From Pseudoxanthomonas sp. (GTDB taxonomy: Bacteria > Pseudomonadota > Gammaproteobacteria > Xanthomonadales > Xanthomonadaceae): DNA of 64,000 nt. Where the stretch lies: NCBI RefSeq assembly GCF_002863005.1, contig NZ_PKDG01000014.1, positions 62,001 to 126,000 on the forward strand, in the 5' to 3' direction. The notes below the pieces were generated by a model that worked only from the letters and a program-made list of their open reading frames with translations, had not been told where the DNA came from and made no database searches. The translations under genes were made by a program, and so were the position numbers. How positions within the stretch are numbered: position 1 is the stretch's first letter; every line of letters begins with the position of its first letter. Positions 1 to 10,428 of this stretch are shown here, one piece after another.

Positions 1-33
1 GCCGTCATCGCCGTTCCGCCGGAGTCGTCTGTC

Positions 34-942
34 GTGGATGCACCTGCACGTCCCGTCCGCCGCCATGCCGCTACCACCGAGCCCGCCTGGGTGCAGGTGC
101 TGCTGGTACTGGGGGCGCTCGCTTTCCTGCTCTCGTTCCTGCTGCTGCCGCTGGCATTGGTGTTCGTGGAAGCGCTGCGCGGCGGCTGGACGGCCTTTGC
201 CGCCGCCATCACCGAAACCGATGCGCTGGCCGCGGTACGACTGACGCTGCTGGTGACGGCGATCGTGGTGCCTCTCAACCTGGCCTTCGGCGTCGCGGCC
301 GCGTGGGCGGTCAGCAAGCACGAGTTCCGCGGCAAGCGGTGGCTGGTGACGCTGATCGATCTTCCATTCGCGGTATCGCCGGTGGTCGCCGGGTTGATCT
401 ACGTGTTGATCTTCGGTGCGCAGGGCTGGGCCTACGCGTTGATCGATGAAGGCTGGCGCCTCTCGCTGCCGCTGCTCGGCGAGCTGCACGTGCAACTGCC
501 GAAGATCATCTTCGCGCTGCCGGGCATCGTGCTGGCCACGATCTTCGTGACGTTCCCGTTCATCGCGCGCGAACTGATGCCGCTGATGGAGCAGCAGGGT
601 ACGGACGAAGAGCTGGCTGCGCTCAGCCTCGGCGCCAGCGGCTGGCAGACGTTCTGGCGCGTCACGCTGCCCAACATCCGCTGGGCGCTGCTGTACGGCG
701 TGCTGTTGTGCAGTGCGCGCGCTCTGGGTGAGTTCGGCGCGGTCTCGGTTGTGTCCGGCCACATCCGCGGCCGCACCAACACGCTGCCGCTGCATGTGGA
801 AATCCTCTACAACGAGTACGCATACAGCGCTGCGTTTGCGGCGGCCTCGCTGCTGGCGCTCACCGCGCTGGCGACGCTGGTGCTGAAGACCTGGCTGGAA
901 TGGCGCCACGGCGAAGCCCTGGCCGCCAACCACCGTCATTGA
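34..942 (+). CDS. cysW: Sulfate/thiosulfate ABC transporter permease CysW
   Basis: Inner-membrane permease subunit of the sulfate/thiosulfate importer, which works with CysT, CysA and a periplasmic binding protein. The 302-residue product has about six hydrophobic segments. The ABC-permease coupling loop ([20 protein letters not shown], about residues 190-209) is clear, and the length fits the family. The start is a GTG, with GGAG about 10 bases upstream. cysA follows after 12 bases, so the two are one operon; cysT and the binding protein should lie to the left of the window. The family assignment is firm. The CysW rather than CysT label rests on the position just before cysA and on overall resemblance. 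Confidence 0.93.
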   Translation: MDAPARPVRRHAATTEPAWVQVLLVLGALAFLLSFLLLPLALVFVEALRGGWTAFAAAITETDALAAVRLTLLVTAIVVPLNLAFGVAAAWAVSKHEFRGKRWLVTLIDLPFAVSPVVAGLIYVLIFGAQGWAYALIDEGWRLSLPLLGELHVQLPKIIFALPGIVLATIFVTFPFIARELMPLMEQQGTDEELAALSLGASGWQTFWRVTLPNIRWALLYGVLLCSARALGEFGAVSVVSGHIRGRTNTLPLHVEILYNEYAYSAAFAAASLLALTALATLVLKTWLEWRHGEALAANHRH

Positions 943-954
943 GAAGGCGACATC

Positions 955-2025
955 ATGGGCATCAAGATCGAACACCTGGGCAAGCAGTTCGGCGACTTCG
1001 CTGCGCTGGATGACGTGTCGCTGGACATCCGCCAGGGCGAGCTGCTGGCGCTGCTCGGACCCTCGGGCTCCGGCAAGACCACGTTGCTGCGCGTCATCGC
1101 CGGACTCGAGCATGCCGATCGCGGGCGCGTGCTGTTCGACGGCGAAGAGGCGACGCGTCTCAGCGTGCAGGCGCGGCGGGCGGGCTTCGTGTTCCAGCAC
1201 TACGCGCTGTTCCGCCACCTGACGGTGGAGGAGAACATCGCCTTCGGCCTGCGCGTGCGCAAAGGCCGCCATCGCGTGCCCGATGCGACCATTCGTGCGC
1301 GGGTCGCGGAACTGCTTTCGCTCGTCCAGCTCGACGGCTTCGGCGCGCGCTACCCGGCGCAGCTCTCAGGCGGTCAGCGGCAACGCGTGGCCCTGGCGCG
1401 GGCGCTCGCCATCGAGCCACGCGTGCTGCTGCTCGACGAACCGTTCGGTGCGCTCGATGCGCAGGTGCGTCGCGACCTGCGGCGCTGGTTGCGCGAGCTG
1501 CACGACCGGACCGGGCTGACGACCATCTTCGTCACCCACGACCAGGAGGAGGCGCTGGAGCTGGCAGACCGCGTCGCGATCCTCAACCGGGGCCGCATCG
1601 AGCAGGTGGGCAGTCCAGCCGATGCCTATGACGTGCCGGCATCGCCGTTCGTGTATTCGTTCGTCGGTGCGGTCAACCGGCTGCCCGCGCGCTGGGAGGA
1701 CGGCACACTGCGTGTCGCCGGCTTGCCGTTGCAGTCGCACGGCCAGGTGGGGCAGGAGGGGGATGCGGAGGTTTACGTGAGGCCGGAGGATCTCCATCTC
1801 GTCGATGCCGCCGGCGCGTCGTCCTGGCCCGCGACCATCGTCGACGCGCAGCGGACCGGGCCGCGCCTGCGCCTGCGCACGCGTCTGGTCGACAGCGGCG
1901 TGGAGCTCGACGTGGAATTGCCCGCCGACCGTGAAGGCCCGACGACGCGGCCCGGGCAGTCCGTCCATTTGGCACCAAAACGGTTCGGATGGTTTCCCCG
2001 CGGTGGTGCAACGGCACCAGCCTGA
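955..2025 (+). CDS. cysA: Sulfate/thiosulfate ABC transporter ATPase CysA
   Basis: ATP-hydrolysing subunit of the sulfate importer, on the cytoplasmic face of the membrane. All nucleotide-binding motifs are present in order: Walker [10 protein letters not shown] near residue 36, the Q-loop FQHY, the signature LSGGQRQR, Walker [13 protein letters not shown] and the switch histidine [10 protein letters not shown]-terminal TOBE-like domain of about 110 residues completes the 356-residue protein, the usual CysA length. It starts 12 bases after cysW and is the last gene of the unit. Sulfur control through CysB is expected for the family, but any promoter lies outside the window. Confidence 0.96.
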   Translation: MGIKIEHLGKQFGDFAALDDVSLDIRQGELLALLGPSGSGKTTLLRVIAGLEHADRGRVLFDGEEATRLSVQARRAGFVFQHYALFRHLTVEENIAFGLRVRKGRHRVPDATIRARVAELLSLVQLDGFGARYPAQLSGGQRQRVALARALAIEPRVLLLDEPFGALDAQVRRDLRRWLRELHDRTGLTTIFVTHDQEEALELADRVAILNRGRIEQVGSPADAYDVPASPFVYSFVGAVNRLPARWEDGTLRVAGLPLQSHGQVGQEGDAEVYVRPEDLHLVDAAGASSWPATIVDAQRTGPRLRLRTRLVDSGVELDVELPADREGPTTRPGQSVHLAPKRFGWFPRGGATAPA

Positions 2026-2213
2026 TGCGGTGTAACTGCATGAATTGATTGAAAAAGAAACCAATTTCCGATGACTTCGTCCAGCACTTGACGCAGGCGA
2101 TTGGTGCGGCGCACTATCAGGTTGCAGTTAAAAAACCGTGAAGCTGTGATTACGGTGTGATACCGATCACCGCCTCCGCCGCCACCGTCCGCCAACCGAT
2201 CAGGAGACTCCGG

Positions 2214-2960
2214 ATGAAGCCCGTCAAGCTCGCCACCGCCCTTGCCACCGCCCTGCTGCTGGCCCTGCCGCTGTCCGCGTTCGCGCAGGATGCCGAGGAA
2301 GAAGCCTCGTCGCCTTTCAGCGCCACATTCACCGGCACGTCCGACTACGTCTTCCGAGGCGTCTCGCAGACGGACAACAAGCCGGCGTTCCAGGTCGGCG
2401 CCACGTATTCCGCTCCGTTCGGCCTTTACGTGGGCGCGTGGGCGTCGAACGTGGACTTCGGACGCGGCGGTCCTGACATCGAAGTGGACTACTTCGTCGG
2501 CTGGAACAAGGATCTCAACGACGCCTGGAACATCGACCTGGGCGTGAACCGTTATACCTACGAGCGCGCCGCCAGCGATTACGGCGACATCGACTACAAC
2601 GAGTACCTCGCGAAAGTCACGTGGAGCGGTCCGGTCACCGTCGGCGGCATCCTCGGTTATGCGGACGATTACGGCAACACCGGCGCGGACCAGGTGTATG
2701 CGGGCGTGTCGGCGAGCTACGACATCGGCGACAGCGGGTTTTCCGTGGCCGCGAGCACCGGTTACACGTCCATCGATTACGGCAGCGACGGGCGCGCCGA
2801 CTACTACGACGGCTCCATCTCCGTGTCCAAGGCGTTCGGCCCGGCGACCGCGACCCTGGGGTATTACGACACCTTCGGCTCGGATGCCTCCGAGCTTCGC
2901 AGTGCTTCGGACATCTACAAGCCGGGCCTCGTCCTGACGGTCGGTATCGCCGTGCCCTGA
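2214..2960 (+). CDS. TorF family putative outer-membrane porin
   Basis: Predicted outer-membrane beta-barrel of 248 residues. The first 24 residues form a signal peptide ending in LSAFAQ. The rest alternates aromatic and polar residues as in beta-strands, with an early SDYVFRGVSQT motif typical of the TorF/gcw_chp porin family, and ends on hydrophobic residues. I chose the ATG at 2214, not an upstream in-frame start, because CAGGAG precedes it and the signal peptide begins there. The gene stands alone: cysA ends 188 bases upstream and a terminator follows. In relatives this family often sits beside nitrogen-regulation genes, but none are here. The substrate is unknown. Confidence 0.85.
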   Translation: MKPVKLATALATALLLALPLSAFAQDAEEEASSPFSATFTGTSDYVFRGVSQTDNKPAFQVGATYSAPFGLYVGAWASNVDFGRGGPDIEVDYFVGWNKDLNDAWNIDLGVNRYTYERAASDYGDIDYNEYLAKVTWSGPVTVGGILGYADDYGNTGADQVYAGVSASYDIGDSGFSVAASTGYTSIDYGSDGRADYYDGSISVSKAFGPATATLGYYDTFGSDASELRSASDIYKPGLVLTVGIAVP

Positions 2961-2981
2961 CGCTGGCAGCTGCGTGTAAGG

Positions 2982-3007
2982 AAAAGGGCGCCTCGCGGCG
3001 CCCTTTT
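2982..3007. terminator. Bidirectional rho-independent terminator
   Basis: The perfect inverted repeat AAAAGGGCGCC-TCGC-GGCGCCCTTTT lies between two convergent genes, the TorF porin and tdh. A-tracts and T-tracts flank it on both strands, so it can stop transcription from either side. Confidence 0.85.
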
Positions 3008-3032
3008 CATTCATCCTGTGCCTGACGCGACC

Positions 3033-4067
3033 TCAGTTCCAGCTCAACACCACCTTGCCGGCCTTGCCCTGTTCCATCAGGTCGAAGCCCTTCTGGAAGT
3101 CGTCGATCGGCAACTGGTGCGTCAGCACCTTGCCCAGCGGAAAGCCGCTCAGCACGAGCTGCGTCATCTTGTACCAGGTCTCGTACATCTTGCGGCCGTA
3201 GATGCCCTGCACCGTGAGGCCCTTGAAGATGATGCGGTCCCAGTCCACGCCGGCACCCTTGGGCAGGATGCCGAGCAGCGCGATCTTGCCGCCGTGGTAC
3301 ATGCAGTCGAGCATGTCGTTGAAGGCGCGCGGGTTGCCGCTCATCTCCAAGCCCACATCGAAGCCTTCCATGTGCAGGTCGGCCATCACGTCCTTCAGCG
3401 ACGTGTTGGCGACGTTGACCACGCGGGTGGCGCCCATGTCGGCCGCCAGTTTCAGGCGGAAGTCGTTGACGTCGGTGACCACCACGTTGCGCGCGCCGAT
3501 GTGCTTGCAGATGCCGGCGGCGATGATGCCGATCGGGCCCGCGCCGGTGATCAGCACGTCTTCGCCGACCACGTCGAACTCCAGCGCGCAGTGCGCAGCG
3601 TTGCCGTACGGGTCGAAGAACGCGGCCAGCTCGCTGGGGATCTGGTCCGGGATCGGCCACAGGTTGCTGGCGGGCATCACCATGTACTCGGCGAAGGCGC
3701 CATTGCGGTTCACGCCGATGCCGACGGTGTTGGGGCACAGGTGCTGGCGACCGCCGCGGCAGTTGCGGCAATGGCCGCAGACGATGTGGCCCTCGGCCGA
3801 TACGCGCTGGCCGACCTCGTAGCCCGTCACCGCCGAACCCAGCTGCGCGATGCGGCCCACGAATTCGTGGCCGATGGTCAGGCCGGGCTTGATGGTGCGC
3901 TGGCTCCACTCGTCCCACAGGTAGATGTGCAGGTCGGTGCCGCAGATGGCGGTCTTCTCCAGCTTGATCAGCACCTCGTTGGGGCCGGGCTGCGGGACGG
4001 GCAGTTCCTCCATCCAGATGCCTTTGCCGGCCTCGCGCTTCACCAGCGCCTTCATCGTCTGTGCCAT
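3033..4067 (-). CDS. tdh: L-threonine 3-dehydrogenase
   Basis: Zinc- and NAD-dependent cytoplasmic enzyme that oxidises L-threonine to 2-amino-3-ketobutyrate, the first step of threonine breakdown to glycine. The 344-residue product has the catalytic zinc motifs CGTD and GHE, the structural zinc loop CGHCRNC...C, and the nucleotide-binding GAGPIG. Length and the N-terminus ([10 protein letters not shown]) match the family. The open frame runs on upstream, but that part overlaps the divergent peptidase gene and is rejected. The usual partner kbl is not adjacent. A 181-base divergent region separates it from the S46 peptidase. Confidence 0.95.
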   Translation of the reverse strand: MAQTMKALVKREAGKGIWMEELPVPQPGPNEVLIKLEKTAICGTDLHIYLWDEWSQRTIKPGLTIGHEFVGRIAQLGSAVTGYEVGQRVSAEGHIVCGHCRNCRGGRQHLCPNTVGIGVNRNGAFAEYMVMPASNLWPIPDQIPSELAAFFDPYGNAAHCALEFDVVGEDVLITGAGPIGIIAAGICKHIGARNVVVTDVNDFRLKLAADMGATRVVNVANTSLKDVMADLHMEGFDVGLEMSGNPRAFNDMLDCMYHGGKIALLGILPKGAGVDWDRIIFKGLTVQGIYGRKMYETWYKMTQLVLSGFPLGKVLTHQLPIDDFQKGFDLMEQGKAGKVVLSWN

Positions 4068-4248
4068 CGGGCATCGATCCAGGGAAATGAGGGCGCGGAT
4101 TATACGCCCCGGTCCATGGTGGACCCGTGGTGGGGTCCCTGGCTCGTATGCGTGGCGTGGAGGCTGGGCCGGCGTAGGACAAAAGTCATGGTCGGCCGGG
4201 GCGGCAGGTTCATTACAATCGCAACCTTCTGTCCGTTCCGGGATTTCC

Positions 4249-6417
4249 ATGCGTCCGAACCTGCTCGCCGCCGCCCTCGCGGTTCCGCTCTCCCTGCTCG
4301 CCGCCCAGATCGCCCAGGCGGGCGAGGGCATGTGGGTGCCTCAGCAACTGCCTGAAATCGCTGGCCCGCTGAAGAAGGCGGGGCTGAAGCTGTCGCCGCA
4401 GCAGCTCTCCGACCTCACCGGCGATCCGATGGGCGCGGTCGTCGCGCTGGGCGGCTGCACCGCCAGCTTCGTCTCGCCGAACGGACTGGTGGTCACCAAC
4501 CACCATTGTGCCTACGGCGCGATCCAGCTGAACTCCACCGCCGAAAACAACCTGATCAAGAACGGCTTCAACGCGCCGACTACCGGCGATGAAGTCAGCG
4601 CGGGTCCGAATGCGCGCGTGTTCGTGCTGGACGAGATCACCGACGTGACGAAGGACGCGAAGGCGGCCATCGCCTCCGCCGGCGCCGACGCGCTGGCGCG
4701 CACCAGGGCGCTGGAGACCTTCGAGAAGAAGCTGATCGCCGACTGCGAGGCCGAGGCCGGTTTCCGCTGCCGTCTCTACAGCTTCTCCGGCGGCAACACC
4801 TACCGCCTGTTCAAGAACCTGGAAATCAAGGACGTGCGCCTGGCGTACGCGCCTCCGGGCAGCGTGGGCAAGTACGGCGGCGACATCGACAACTGGATGT
4901 GGCCGCGCCACACGGGCGACTTCGCCTTCTACCGCGCCTACGTGGGCAAGGACGGCAAGCCGGCCGCGTTCTCCAAGGACAACGTGCCGTACCGGCCGAA
5001 GCATTGGCTGAAGTTCGCCGACAAGCCGCTGGGTGAAGGCGATTTCGTGATGGTGGCCGGTTATCCGGGGTCGACCAACCGTTATGCGCTGGCCGCCGAA
5101 TTCGACAACACGGCCGCCTGGACGTACCCGACCATCGCGCGCCACTACAAGAACCAGATCTCGATGGTGCAGGAGGCCGGCAAGAAGAACGCCGACATCC
5201 AGGTGAAGTACGCGGCCACCATGGCCGGCTGGAACAACACGAGCAAGAATTACGACGGCCAACTCGAGGGCTTCAAGCGCATCGACGCGGCCGGCCAGAA
5301 AAAGCGCGAAGAGGCTGCCGTGCTGGCATGGCTCGAGGGCCAGGGCGTGAAAGGCCAGCCTGCACTGGATGCGCACGCAAAGCTGCTGGCCTTGTTGGAT
5401 CAGAACAAGGCCACGCGAGAGCGCGACCTTACGCTGGCGATGTTCAACACCACCGCGATGATCGGCTCTGCCACGCAGCTGTACCGGCTGTCGATCGAGC
5501 GCGAGAAGCCCAATGCCGAGCGCGAATCCGGTTACCAGGAACGCGACCTGCCCGCCATCGAAGGTGCGCAGAAGCAGCTGGAGCGCCGCTACGTGGCCTC
5601 GATGGATCGCCAACTGCAGGAGTACTGGTTGAACGAGTACCTCAAGCTGCCGGCGGACCAGCGGGTGGCGGCCATCGATGCGTGGCTGGGCGGCAACGAT
5701 GCTGCCGCAGTCAAGCGCGCGCTGGATCGCCTGGCGGGCACCCGGCTGGGCAGCACCGACGAGCGGCTCAAGTGGTTCGCGGCCGATCGGAAGGCGTTCG
5801 AGGCCAGCAACGATCCGGCCATCCAGTACGCGGTGGCGGTGATGCCGACGCTGCTCAAGCTCGAACAGGAGCGCAAGACCCGCACCGGCGAGAACCTGGC
5901 TGCGCGCCCGGTCTATCTGCAGGCGCTGGCCGACTACAAGAAGAGCCAGGGCGAGTTCGTCTACCCGGACGCCAACCTGTCGCTGCGCATCACCTTCGGC
6001 AACGTGATGGGTTACGCGCCCAAGGACGGCGTGGCGTACACGCCGTTCACCACGCTGGAAGGCGTCGTGGCCAAGGAAACCGGACAGGATCCGTTCGACT
6101 CGCCCAAGGCATTGCTCGATGCCGTGGCCGCCAAGCGCTATGGCGGACTGGAGGACAAGCGCCTCGGTTCGGTGCCGGTGAATTACTTGTCCGATCTGGA
6201 CATCACCGGCGGCAACTCCGGCTCGCCGGTGCTGGATGCGCACGGCAAGCTGATCGGGCTCGCCTTCGATGGCAACTGGGAATCGGTGAGTTCCAACTGG
6301 GTGTTCGATCCGAAGATGACCCGCATGATCGCCGTGGACGGTCGATACCTGCGCTGGATCATGCAGGAGGTCTATCCGGCTCCCCAACTGCTGAAGGAAA
6401 TGGGCGTCGGCCAGTAA
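4249..6417 (+). CDS. S46 family dipeptidyl-peptidase
   Basis: Secreted or periplasmic serine dipeptidyl-peptidase that removes dipeptides from the N-termini of peptides, as DPP7/DPP11 do in bacteria that feed on protein. The 722-residue protein starts with a signal peptide (about residues 1-23). Visible triad elements are His in TNHHCAYG, Asp probably in the GGDIDNW segment, and Ser in GGNSGSPV. The FDGNWE segment after the serine has Gly where DPP11 types carry Arg, so I lean to the DPP7-like, hydrophobic-preferring class; that is inference from memory. The ATG at 4249 is chosen because the signal peptide starts there. Confidence 0.93.
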   Translation: MRPNLLAAALAVPLSLLAAQIAQAGEGMWVPQQLPEIAGPLKKAGLKLSPQQLSDLTGDPMGAVVALGGCTASFVSPNGLVVTNHHCAYGAIQLNSTAENNLIKNGFNAPTTGDEVSAGPNARVFVLDEITDVTKDAKAAIASAGADALARTRALETFEKKLIADCEAEAGFRCRLYSFSGGNTYRLFKNLEIKDVRLAYAPPGSVGKYGGDIDNWMWPRHTGDFAFYRAYVGKDGKPAAFSKDNVPYRPKHWLKFADKPLGEGDFVMVAGYPGSTNRYALAAEFDNTAAWTYPTIARHYKNQISMVQEAGKKNADIQVKYAATMAGWNNTSKNYDGQLEGFKRIDAAGQKKREEAAVLAWLEGQGVKGQPALDAHAKLLALLDQNKATRERDLTLAMFNTTAMIGSATQLYRLSIEREKPNAERESGYQERDLPAIEGAQKQLERRYVASMDRQLQEYWLNEYLKLPADQRVAAIDAWLGGNDAAAVKRALDRLAGTRLGSTDERLKWFAADRKAFEASNDPAIQYAVAVMPTLLKLEQERKTRTGENLAARPVYLQALADYKKSQGEFVYPDANLSLRITFGNVMGYAPKDGVAYTPFTTLEGVVAKETGQDPFDSPKALLDAVAAKRYGGLEDKRLGSVPVNYLSDLDITGGNSGSPVLDAHGKLIGLAFDGNWESVSSNWVFDPKMTRMIAVDGRYLRWIMQEVYPAPQLLKEMGVGQ

Positions 6418-6527
6418 CACCTGCAACTGAGCGGCAGGCACGGGACGGGAGCGGGTATGATCCGCTCCCGTCCTCGTTTCCAGCTTCCGGAAACGGGACC
6501 GCTTCTCACGAATGGACACACCGACGC

Positions 6528-7172
6528 ATGCGCATCCTGCTTGCCCGCCACGGCGAAACGCCGTGGAACGCCGAAGGCCGCTACCAGGGCCAGATCGACA
6601 TCCCGCTTTCCCCCGTCGGCGAAGGGCAGGCGACCGCACTGGGCCTGCGCCTGAAGGACGTCCGCATCGATCGGGCGGTGGCATCGCCGCTCTCGCGTGC
6701 GCAGCGGACGGCAAAGCTGGCGTTGGGCGAGGCGCGTGCCGACCTGCTGCAGACGGATGCGGACCTCCAGGAGATAGCGCACGGTGAATGGGAAGGTCTG
6801 CTCGCCAGCGAGATCCAGGACAAGGACCCGGCGCGCCTGCTCGCATGGCGCGAGGAACCCGACACGGTGCTGATGCCGGGCGGAGAGTCGCTGCGCCAGG
6901 TGCTGGATCGTTCATGGCGCGGCCTGGCGCGCGCCGTCGACGGCCTGGGCGACGACGACACCCTGCTGATCGTGGCGCACGATGCGGTGAACCGTGTCCT
7001 GCTGTGCCGCATCCTCGGCCTGCCGATCGCGAAACTCTGGACGTTCCGCCAGGCGCCGACCACGCTCAACCTGCTGGAGGGCCCGACGGTCGACCAGCTG
7101 GAGGTCGTGCGCCTCAATGATTGCGCGCACCACACGCCCTTCTTCGGCGAAGCGAAGCACCGCGCGCTCTGA
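6528..7172 (+). CDS. Histidine phosphatase family protein (phosphoglycerate-mutase-like)
   Basis: Cytoplasmic phosphatase of the phosphoglycerate mutase superfamily, 214 residues. The phospho-accepting histidine is in LARHGETPWN (residues 5-14), and a second catalytic histidine is in VAHDAVNRVLL near residue 150. The substrate cannot be told from sequence; members act on sugar phosphates, alpha-ribazole phosphate and similar small molecules. The ATG at 6528 is the natural start because the conserved strand MRILLARHGE begins there. It heads a co-directional run; the TonB-domain gene starts 42 bases on. Confidence 0.85.
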   Translation: MRILLARHGETPWNAEGRYQGQIDIPLSPVGEGQATALGLRLKDVRIDRAVASPLSRAQRTAKLALGEARADLLQTDADLQEIAHGEWEGLLASEIQDKDPARLLAWREEPDTVLMPGGESLRQVLDRSWRGLARAVDGLGDDDTLLIVAHDAVNRVLLCRILGLPIAKLWTFRQAPTTLNLLEGPTVDQLEVVRLNDCAHHTPFFGEAKHRAL

Positions 7173-7214
7173 GACTGCGCTACGCTCCGGACGGGAGCGA
7201 ACGGGGAGACTGCG

Positions 7215-8027
7215 ATGAAAGCCTGGATCCTGGTCCTGGCCATGACCGGCCTGCTGTCGGCGGCCGGCGCCGGTGCCGTGGACGACATCGGTGCGCACGT
7301 CGTGACGAAGGTGCCGCCGAAGTACCCGGCCGACGCCGCGCGTGCGGGCATCTCCGGGACCGTCGTGCTGGTCATCACGGTCACGGCGACCGGTGCGGTG
7401 GAGAGCATCCTGGTCGAGCGATCCTCCGGCAACCGGTCGCTGGATACCGCCGCGATCGATGCGGCGAACGAATGGACGTACGCGCCGTCGATCGAGCACG
7501 GCAAGGCCGTCCGTGGCCGCGTGCGCGTGCCGGTCGACTTCACGATGGGGGACGAGGACGAGCCCGTGCGCGCCGCCGTCGCGCATCTCGCGCCGCGCCT
7601 CCGCGTGCCGGTCGTGACGCCGGATGCCGATGGAACCCTGCCACGGTTCATCCAGGATCCATTGCCGCTGGAAGCCGACGGCGTCGCCGCCACCATGGCA
7701 TTGCTGGAGTCGCAGGCCACGCCGATCGACCTTCCCGACTTGCCTGCCGACATTGCCCTCTATACGTGGACGGGCGAAAACGGCGAGACCCGTTGGGAGG
7801 TGTACACCGGTGAGATACCGCACGCGCCCACACTGGTCCGCACGCGTCTGACCACGGATGGCAAGCATGGCTTCTCCGTGACCCGCGTGCTCTGCGAAGC
7901 GAAGGATGCGGAGGCCTGCAAGCGGTTCCTCGGCCATGTGCAGCGTTCCGGACGCCAGCGCGCCGTGCCCCTGAAGACGCCGGAGGCGGGCGGCGCCGGA
8001 TCGAAGGGCGCCGTGCCTGGGGGATAA
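7215..8027 (+). CDS. TonB C-terminal domain protein
   Basis: Predicted secreted or periplasmic protein of 270 residues with a signal peptide (about 1-21) and then at once a TonB C-terminal domain (about 30-115: PPKYPADAARAGISGTVVL, then a TAAIDAANEWTYAP-type segment). The long proline-rich spacer and membrane anchor of true TonB are missing, so a role as ordinary energy transducer is doubtful. The C-terminal 140 residues show no recognised domain. Its stop overlaps the start of folC (TAATG), indicating translational coupling. Confidence 0.75.
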   Translation: MKAWILVLAMTGLLSAAGAGAVDDIGAHVVTKVPPKYPADAARAGISGTVVLVITVTATGAVESILVERSSGNRSLDTAAIDAANEWTYAPSIEHGKAVRGRVRVPVDFTMGDEDEPVRAAVAHLAPRLRVPVVTPDADGTLPRFIQDPLPLEADGVAATMALLESQATPIDLPDLPADIALYTWTGENGETRWEVYTGEIPHAPTLVRTRLTTDGKHGFSVTRVLCEAKDAEACKRFLGHVQRSGRQRAVPLKTPEAGGAGSKGAVPGG

Positions 8028-9301
8028 TGGCGCGCATGCGCACCCTCGACGACTGGCTTTCCCATATCGAACACCAGCACCCCAGGTCCATCGAAATGGG
8101 TCTGGAGCGCGTGCGCGAGGTCGCCGCGCGGATGTCGCTCGGCAAGCCCGCGCCGCGCGTCATCACCGTTGGCGGCACCAACGGCAAGGGCTCGACCGTC
8201 GCCTTCCTCGAGGCCATCGCGCGCGCGGCCGGATGGAAGGTCGGGGCGTACACGTCGCCGCACCTGCTGCGCTACAACGAACGTGTCCGCATCGATGGCG
8301 TCGATGCCGACGATGCTTCGCTCGCCGCCGCCTTCGAAGCGGTGGACGCCGCGCGCGGCGGCACGACGCTGACCTACTTCGAGTTCGGCACCCTGTCGGC
8401 GCTGTGGTTGTTCGAGCGCGCATCGCTCGACCTGGCCGTGCTCGAGATCGGCCTGGGCGGGCGCCTGGATGCGGTGAACATCGTCGATCCCGATGTCGCC
8501 GTCATCACGACGGTCGACATCGATCACACCGACCTGTTGGGCCACGACCGCGAAAGCATCGGCGCGGAGAAAGCGGGCATCGCCCGTGCATGGAAGCCGT
8601 TGGTCCTCGGCGAGGTGGATTCGCCCTCCAGCGTGTTGCGCCATGCCTATGCCGTCGGCGCGAATGCGCTGCGTCTCGGCAGCGATTTCTTCCACGAGCC
8701 CGTCGACAGCCAGCGCTGGCGCTGGCGCGAAGTCGGCGCAGAACTCGACCTGCCCGTGCCGGTCCTGTCCGCGCCTTCGCAGCGGGCGAACGCCGCCACC
8801 GCGATCGCCGCGTTGCGCGCCTTGCCGGGAGACGCCTTGTCCGACGAGGCCTTTTCGAAGGGCGTGGCCAGCGCGATGCTGCCGGGCCGCCTGCAGCGTG
8901 TCAGGCATGCAGCCGTGGATGTGGTGCTGGACGTCGGCCACAACCCGCAGGCGGCGCGCGAACTGGCGTCGTGGTTGCAGGCCAATCCGATCGGCGGCAG
9001 CACGCGGGTGGTCTTTGCCGCGCTTGCCGACAAGGATGTGCAGGGCGTGACCGGTGCGCTCGCCGACTTGCCGCTGCAGTGGTTTCTTGCGGGACTGACG
9101 CTGGGGCCGCGGTCGCAGGCGGCCGAACAGCTTGCGGCCCGACTGCAGGACGGCATCAGGCAAGTGGCGTCGTTGCATACGGGTGTGGCGGAAGCGTTGC
9201 GTGCGGCGCTCGACGCATCGGCGCCGGGAGATCGCGTGCTGGTGTTCGGCTCCTTCCACACCGTCGCCGACGCGTTGCAGGTCCTGCATTCAGGTCGATG
9301 A
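8027..9301 (+). CDS. folC: Bifunctional dihydrofolate synthase / folylpolyglutamate synthase
   Basis: ATP-dependent ligase of the Mur family that adds glutamate to dihydropteroate and then to folates, in the cytoplasm. The 424-residue product shows the P-loop VGGTNGKGST near residue 48, the YTSPHLLRYNERVRI motif, and the later GLGGRLDAVN and ITTVDIDHTDLLG segments; length is close to E. coli FolC. Two close starts exist (8027 and 8036, MRTLDDW); the first overlaps the preceding stop. The order folC, SPOR protein, cvpA, purF is the same as folC-dedD-cvpA-purF in E. coli. Confidence 0.95.
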   Translation: MARMRTLDDWLSHIEHQHPRSIEMGLERVREVAARMSLGKPAPRVITVGGTNGKGSTVAFLEAIARAAGWKVGAYTSPHLLRYNERVRIDGVDADDASLAAAFEAVDAARGGTTLTYFEFGTLSALWLFERASLDLAVLEIGLGGRLDAVNIVDPDVAVITTVDIDHTDLLGHDRESIGAEKAGIARAWKPLVLGEVDSPSSVLRHAYAVGANALRLGSDFFHEPVDSQRWRWREVGAELDLPVPVLSAPSQRANAATAIAALRALPGDALSDEAFSKGVASAMLPGRLQRVRHAAVDVVLDVGHNPQAARELASWLQANPIGGSTRVVFAALADKDVQGVTGALADLPLQWFLAGLTLGPRSQAAEQLAARLQDGIRQVASLHTGVAEALRAALDASAPGDRVLVFGSFHTVADALQVLHSGR

Positions 9302-9368
9302 CGGGGTGCGCCGCGATGCGCGCCGTATAATCGCTGCGGCATTCCCGCCGCAGCTGCCGTGGACCTGG

Positions 9369-10388
9369 ATGGATACTGCCCTGAAACAGCGCCTGATCGG
9401 CGCCGTCGTGCTGGTGGCGCTGGCCGTCATCTTCCTGCCCATGCTGGTGAAGGGGCCTGCACCCGACAGTGGCGTGTCCGACGTACCGCTGGACGTGCCG
9501 CCCGCGGCCGATGGCGAATTCGAAACGCGTGAACTGCCGCTGGTGACGCCGGGCAACGCACCTGCGTCCGGTGCCGTGGGACTGCAGGGCCAGGTGGCTG
9601 CGCCCGCCGCGGAGCCGGCGCCGGCTGCGGGCGCCCTTCAGCCGGCGGCGACGGCGGCCGGCAACTTCGCCGTCAGTTTCGGCGCCTACGCCACCCAGGC
9701 CGATGCCGACGCCGTCTTGGCCCGTGTGCGTCAGGCGACCCTGCCGGGCTTCGTCGAGCCGGCCACCATCAACGGCAAACCCGCGTTCCGCGTTCGCGTC
9801 GGTCCCTACGCCGACCGTCCGCAAGCCGAAGCCGCGCGCCTGGACGCCATCAAGATCCGCGGCGACGTCAACGCCCAGGTCGTGACGCTCGACGTGCCCG
9901 CCGGCACGCCGGCTGCCACACCGTCGACTGCCCCCGTCGCGTCCGTCGCCACGGCCACCCCGGCCACGCCCGCCGTCACCACCCAGGCGCTGCCCCCCGA
10001 GCCCGCGAAACCGGCGCCGAAGCCGGCGACGACCGAGGTCAAACCGGCTGCCGCCCCGGTGCCGGCACCGACGAAGCCCGCCGCCACCACGCCGGCGACA
10101 GCGACGGCATCTGCGACCAAGCCTGCCGAGGCGACGAAGCCCGCCGCGTCGGGGACCGGGTTCGCCGTGCAACTTGGGGCCTTCTCGAATGCGTCCGACG
10201 CCAACGCGTTGCGCGACCGTGCGCGCAGTGCCGGCTTCAGTGCGTTCGTCGAACAGGTGCGCACCGACAAGGGCACGCTCAATCGCGTGCGCGTGGGACC
10301 GGTCGCCAACCGCGCCGATGCGGACCGACTGAAGGGACAGGTGGCATCGAAGATCGGTGTCGACGGCATGGTCCGTCCGCACCCTTGA
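9369..10388 (+). CDS. Two-SPOR-domain inner-membrane protein (DedD-like)
   Basis: Single-pass inner-membrane protein, 339 residues, with a short cytoplasmic tail, one membrane segment (about 9-27) and a periplasmic part. SPOR domains bind denuded septal peptidoglycan, so a cell-division role is likely. There are two: about residues 95-175 (NFAVSFGAYATQADADAV) and 260-337 (GFAVQLGAFSNASDANAL), joined by a Pro/Ala/Lys/Thr-rich linker of about 80 residues. E. coli DedD has one SPOR domain; the position between folC and cvpA supports a DedD counterpart. The ATG at 9369 is chosen because the membrane segment follows directly. Confidence 0.9.
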   Translation: MDTALKQRLIGAVVLVALAVIFLPMLVKGPAPDSGVSDVPLDVPPAADGEFETRELPLVTPGNAPASGAVGLQGQVAAPAAEPAPAAGALQPAATAAGNFAVSFGAYATQADADAVLARVRQATLPGFVEPATINGKPAFRVRVGPYADRPQAEAARLDAIKIRGDVNAQVVTLDVPAGTPAATPSTAPVASVATATPATPAVTTQALPPEPAKPAPKPATTEVKPAAAPVPAPTKPAATTPATATASATKPAEATKPAASGTGFAVQLGAFSNASDANALRDRARSAGFSAFVEQVRTDKGTLNRVRVGPVANRADADRLKGQVASKIGVDGMVRPHP

Positions 10389-10428
10389 TGCCGTCGCGCC
10401 GCCGCATCGAGCGCCACGGGCGCGCCGC

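Noticed and set aside
2090-2150. Possible sigma-54 promoter or NtrC site before the TorF porin
   Set aside because: GGTGC/GCAC halves are in the wrong order for NtrC, and no GG-N10-GC spacing fits a -24/-12 element.
4213-6915. 900-codon minus-strand frame
   Set aside because: Antisense shadow of the S46 peptidase and phosphatase genes, caused by high GC; the translation is Arg/His/Gln-rich without domains.
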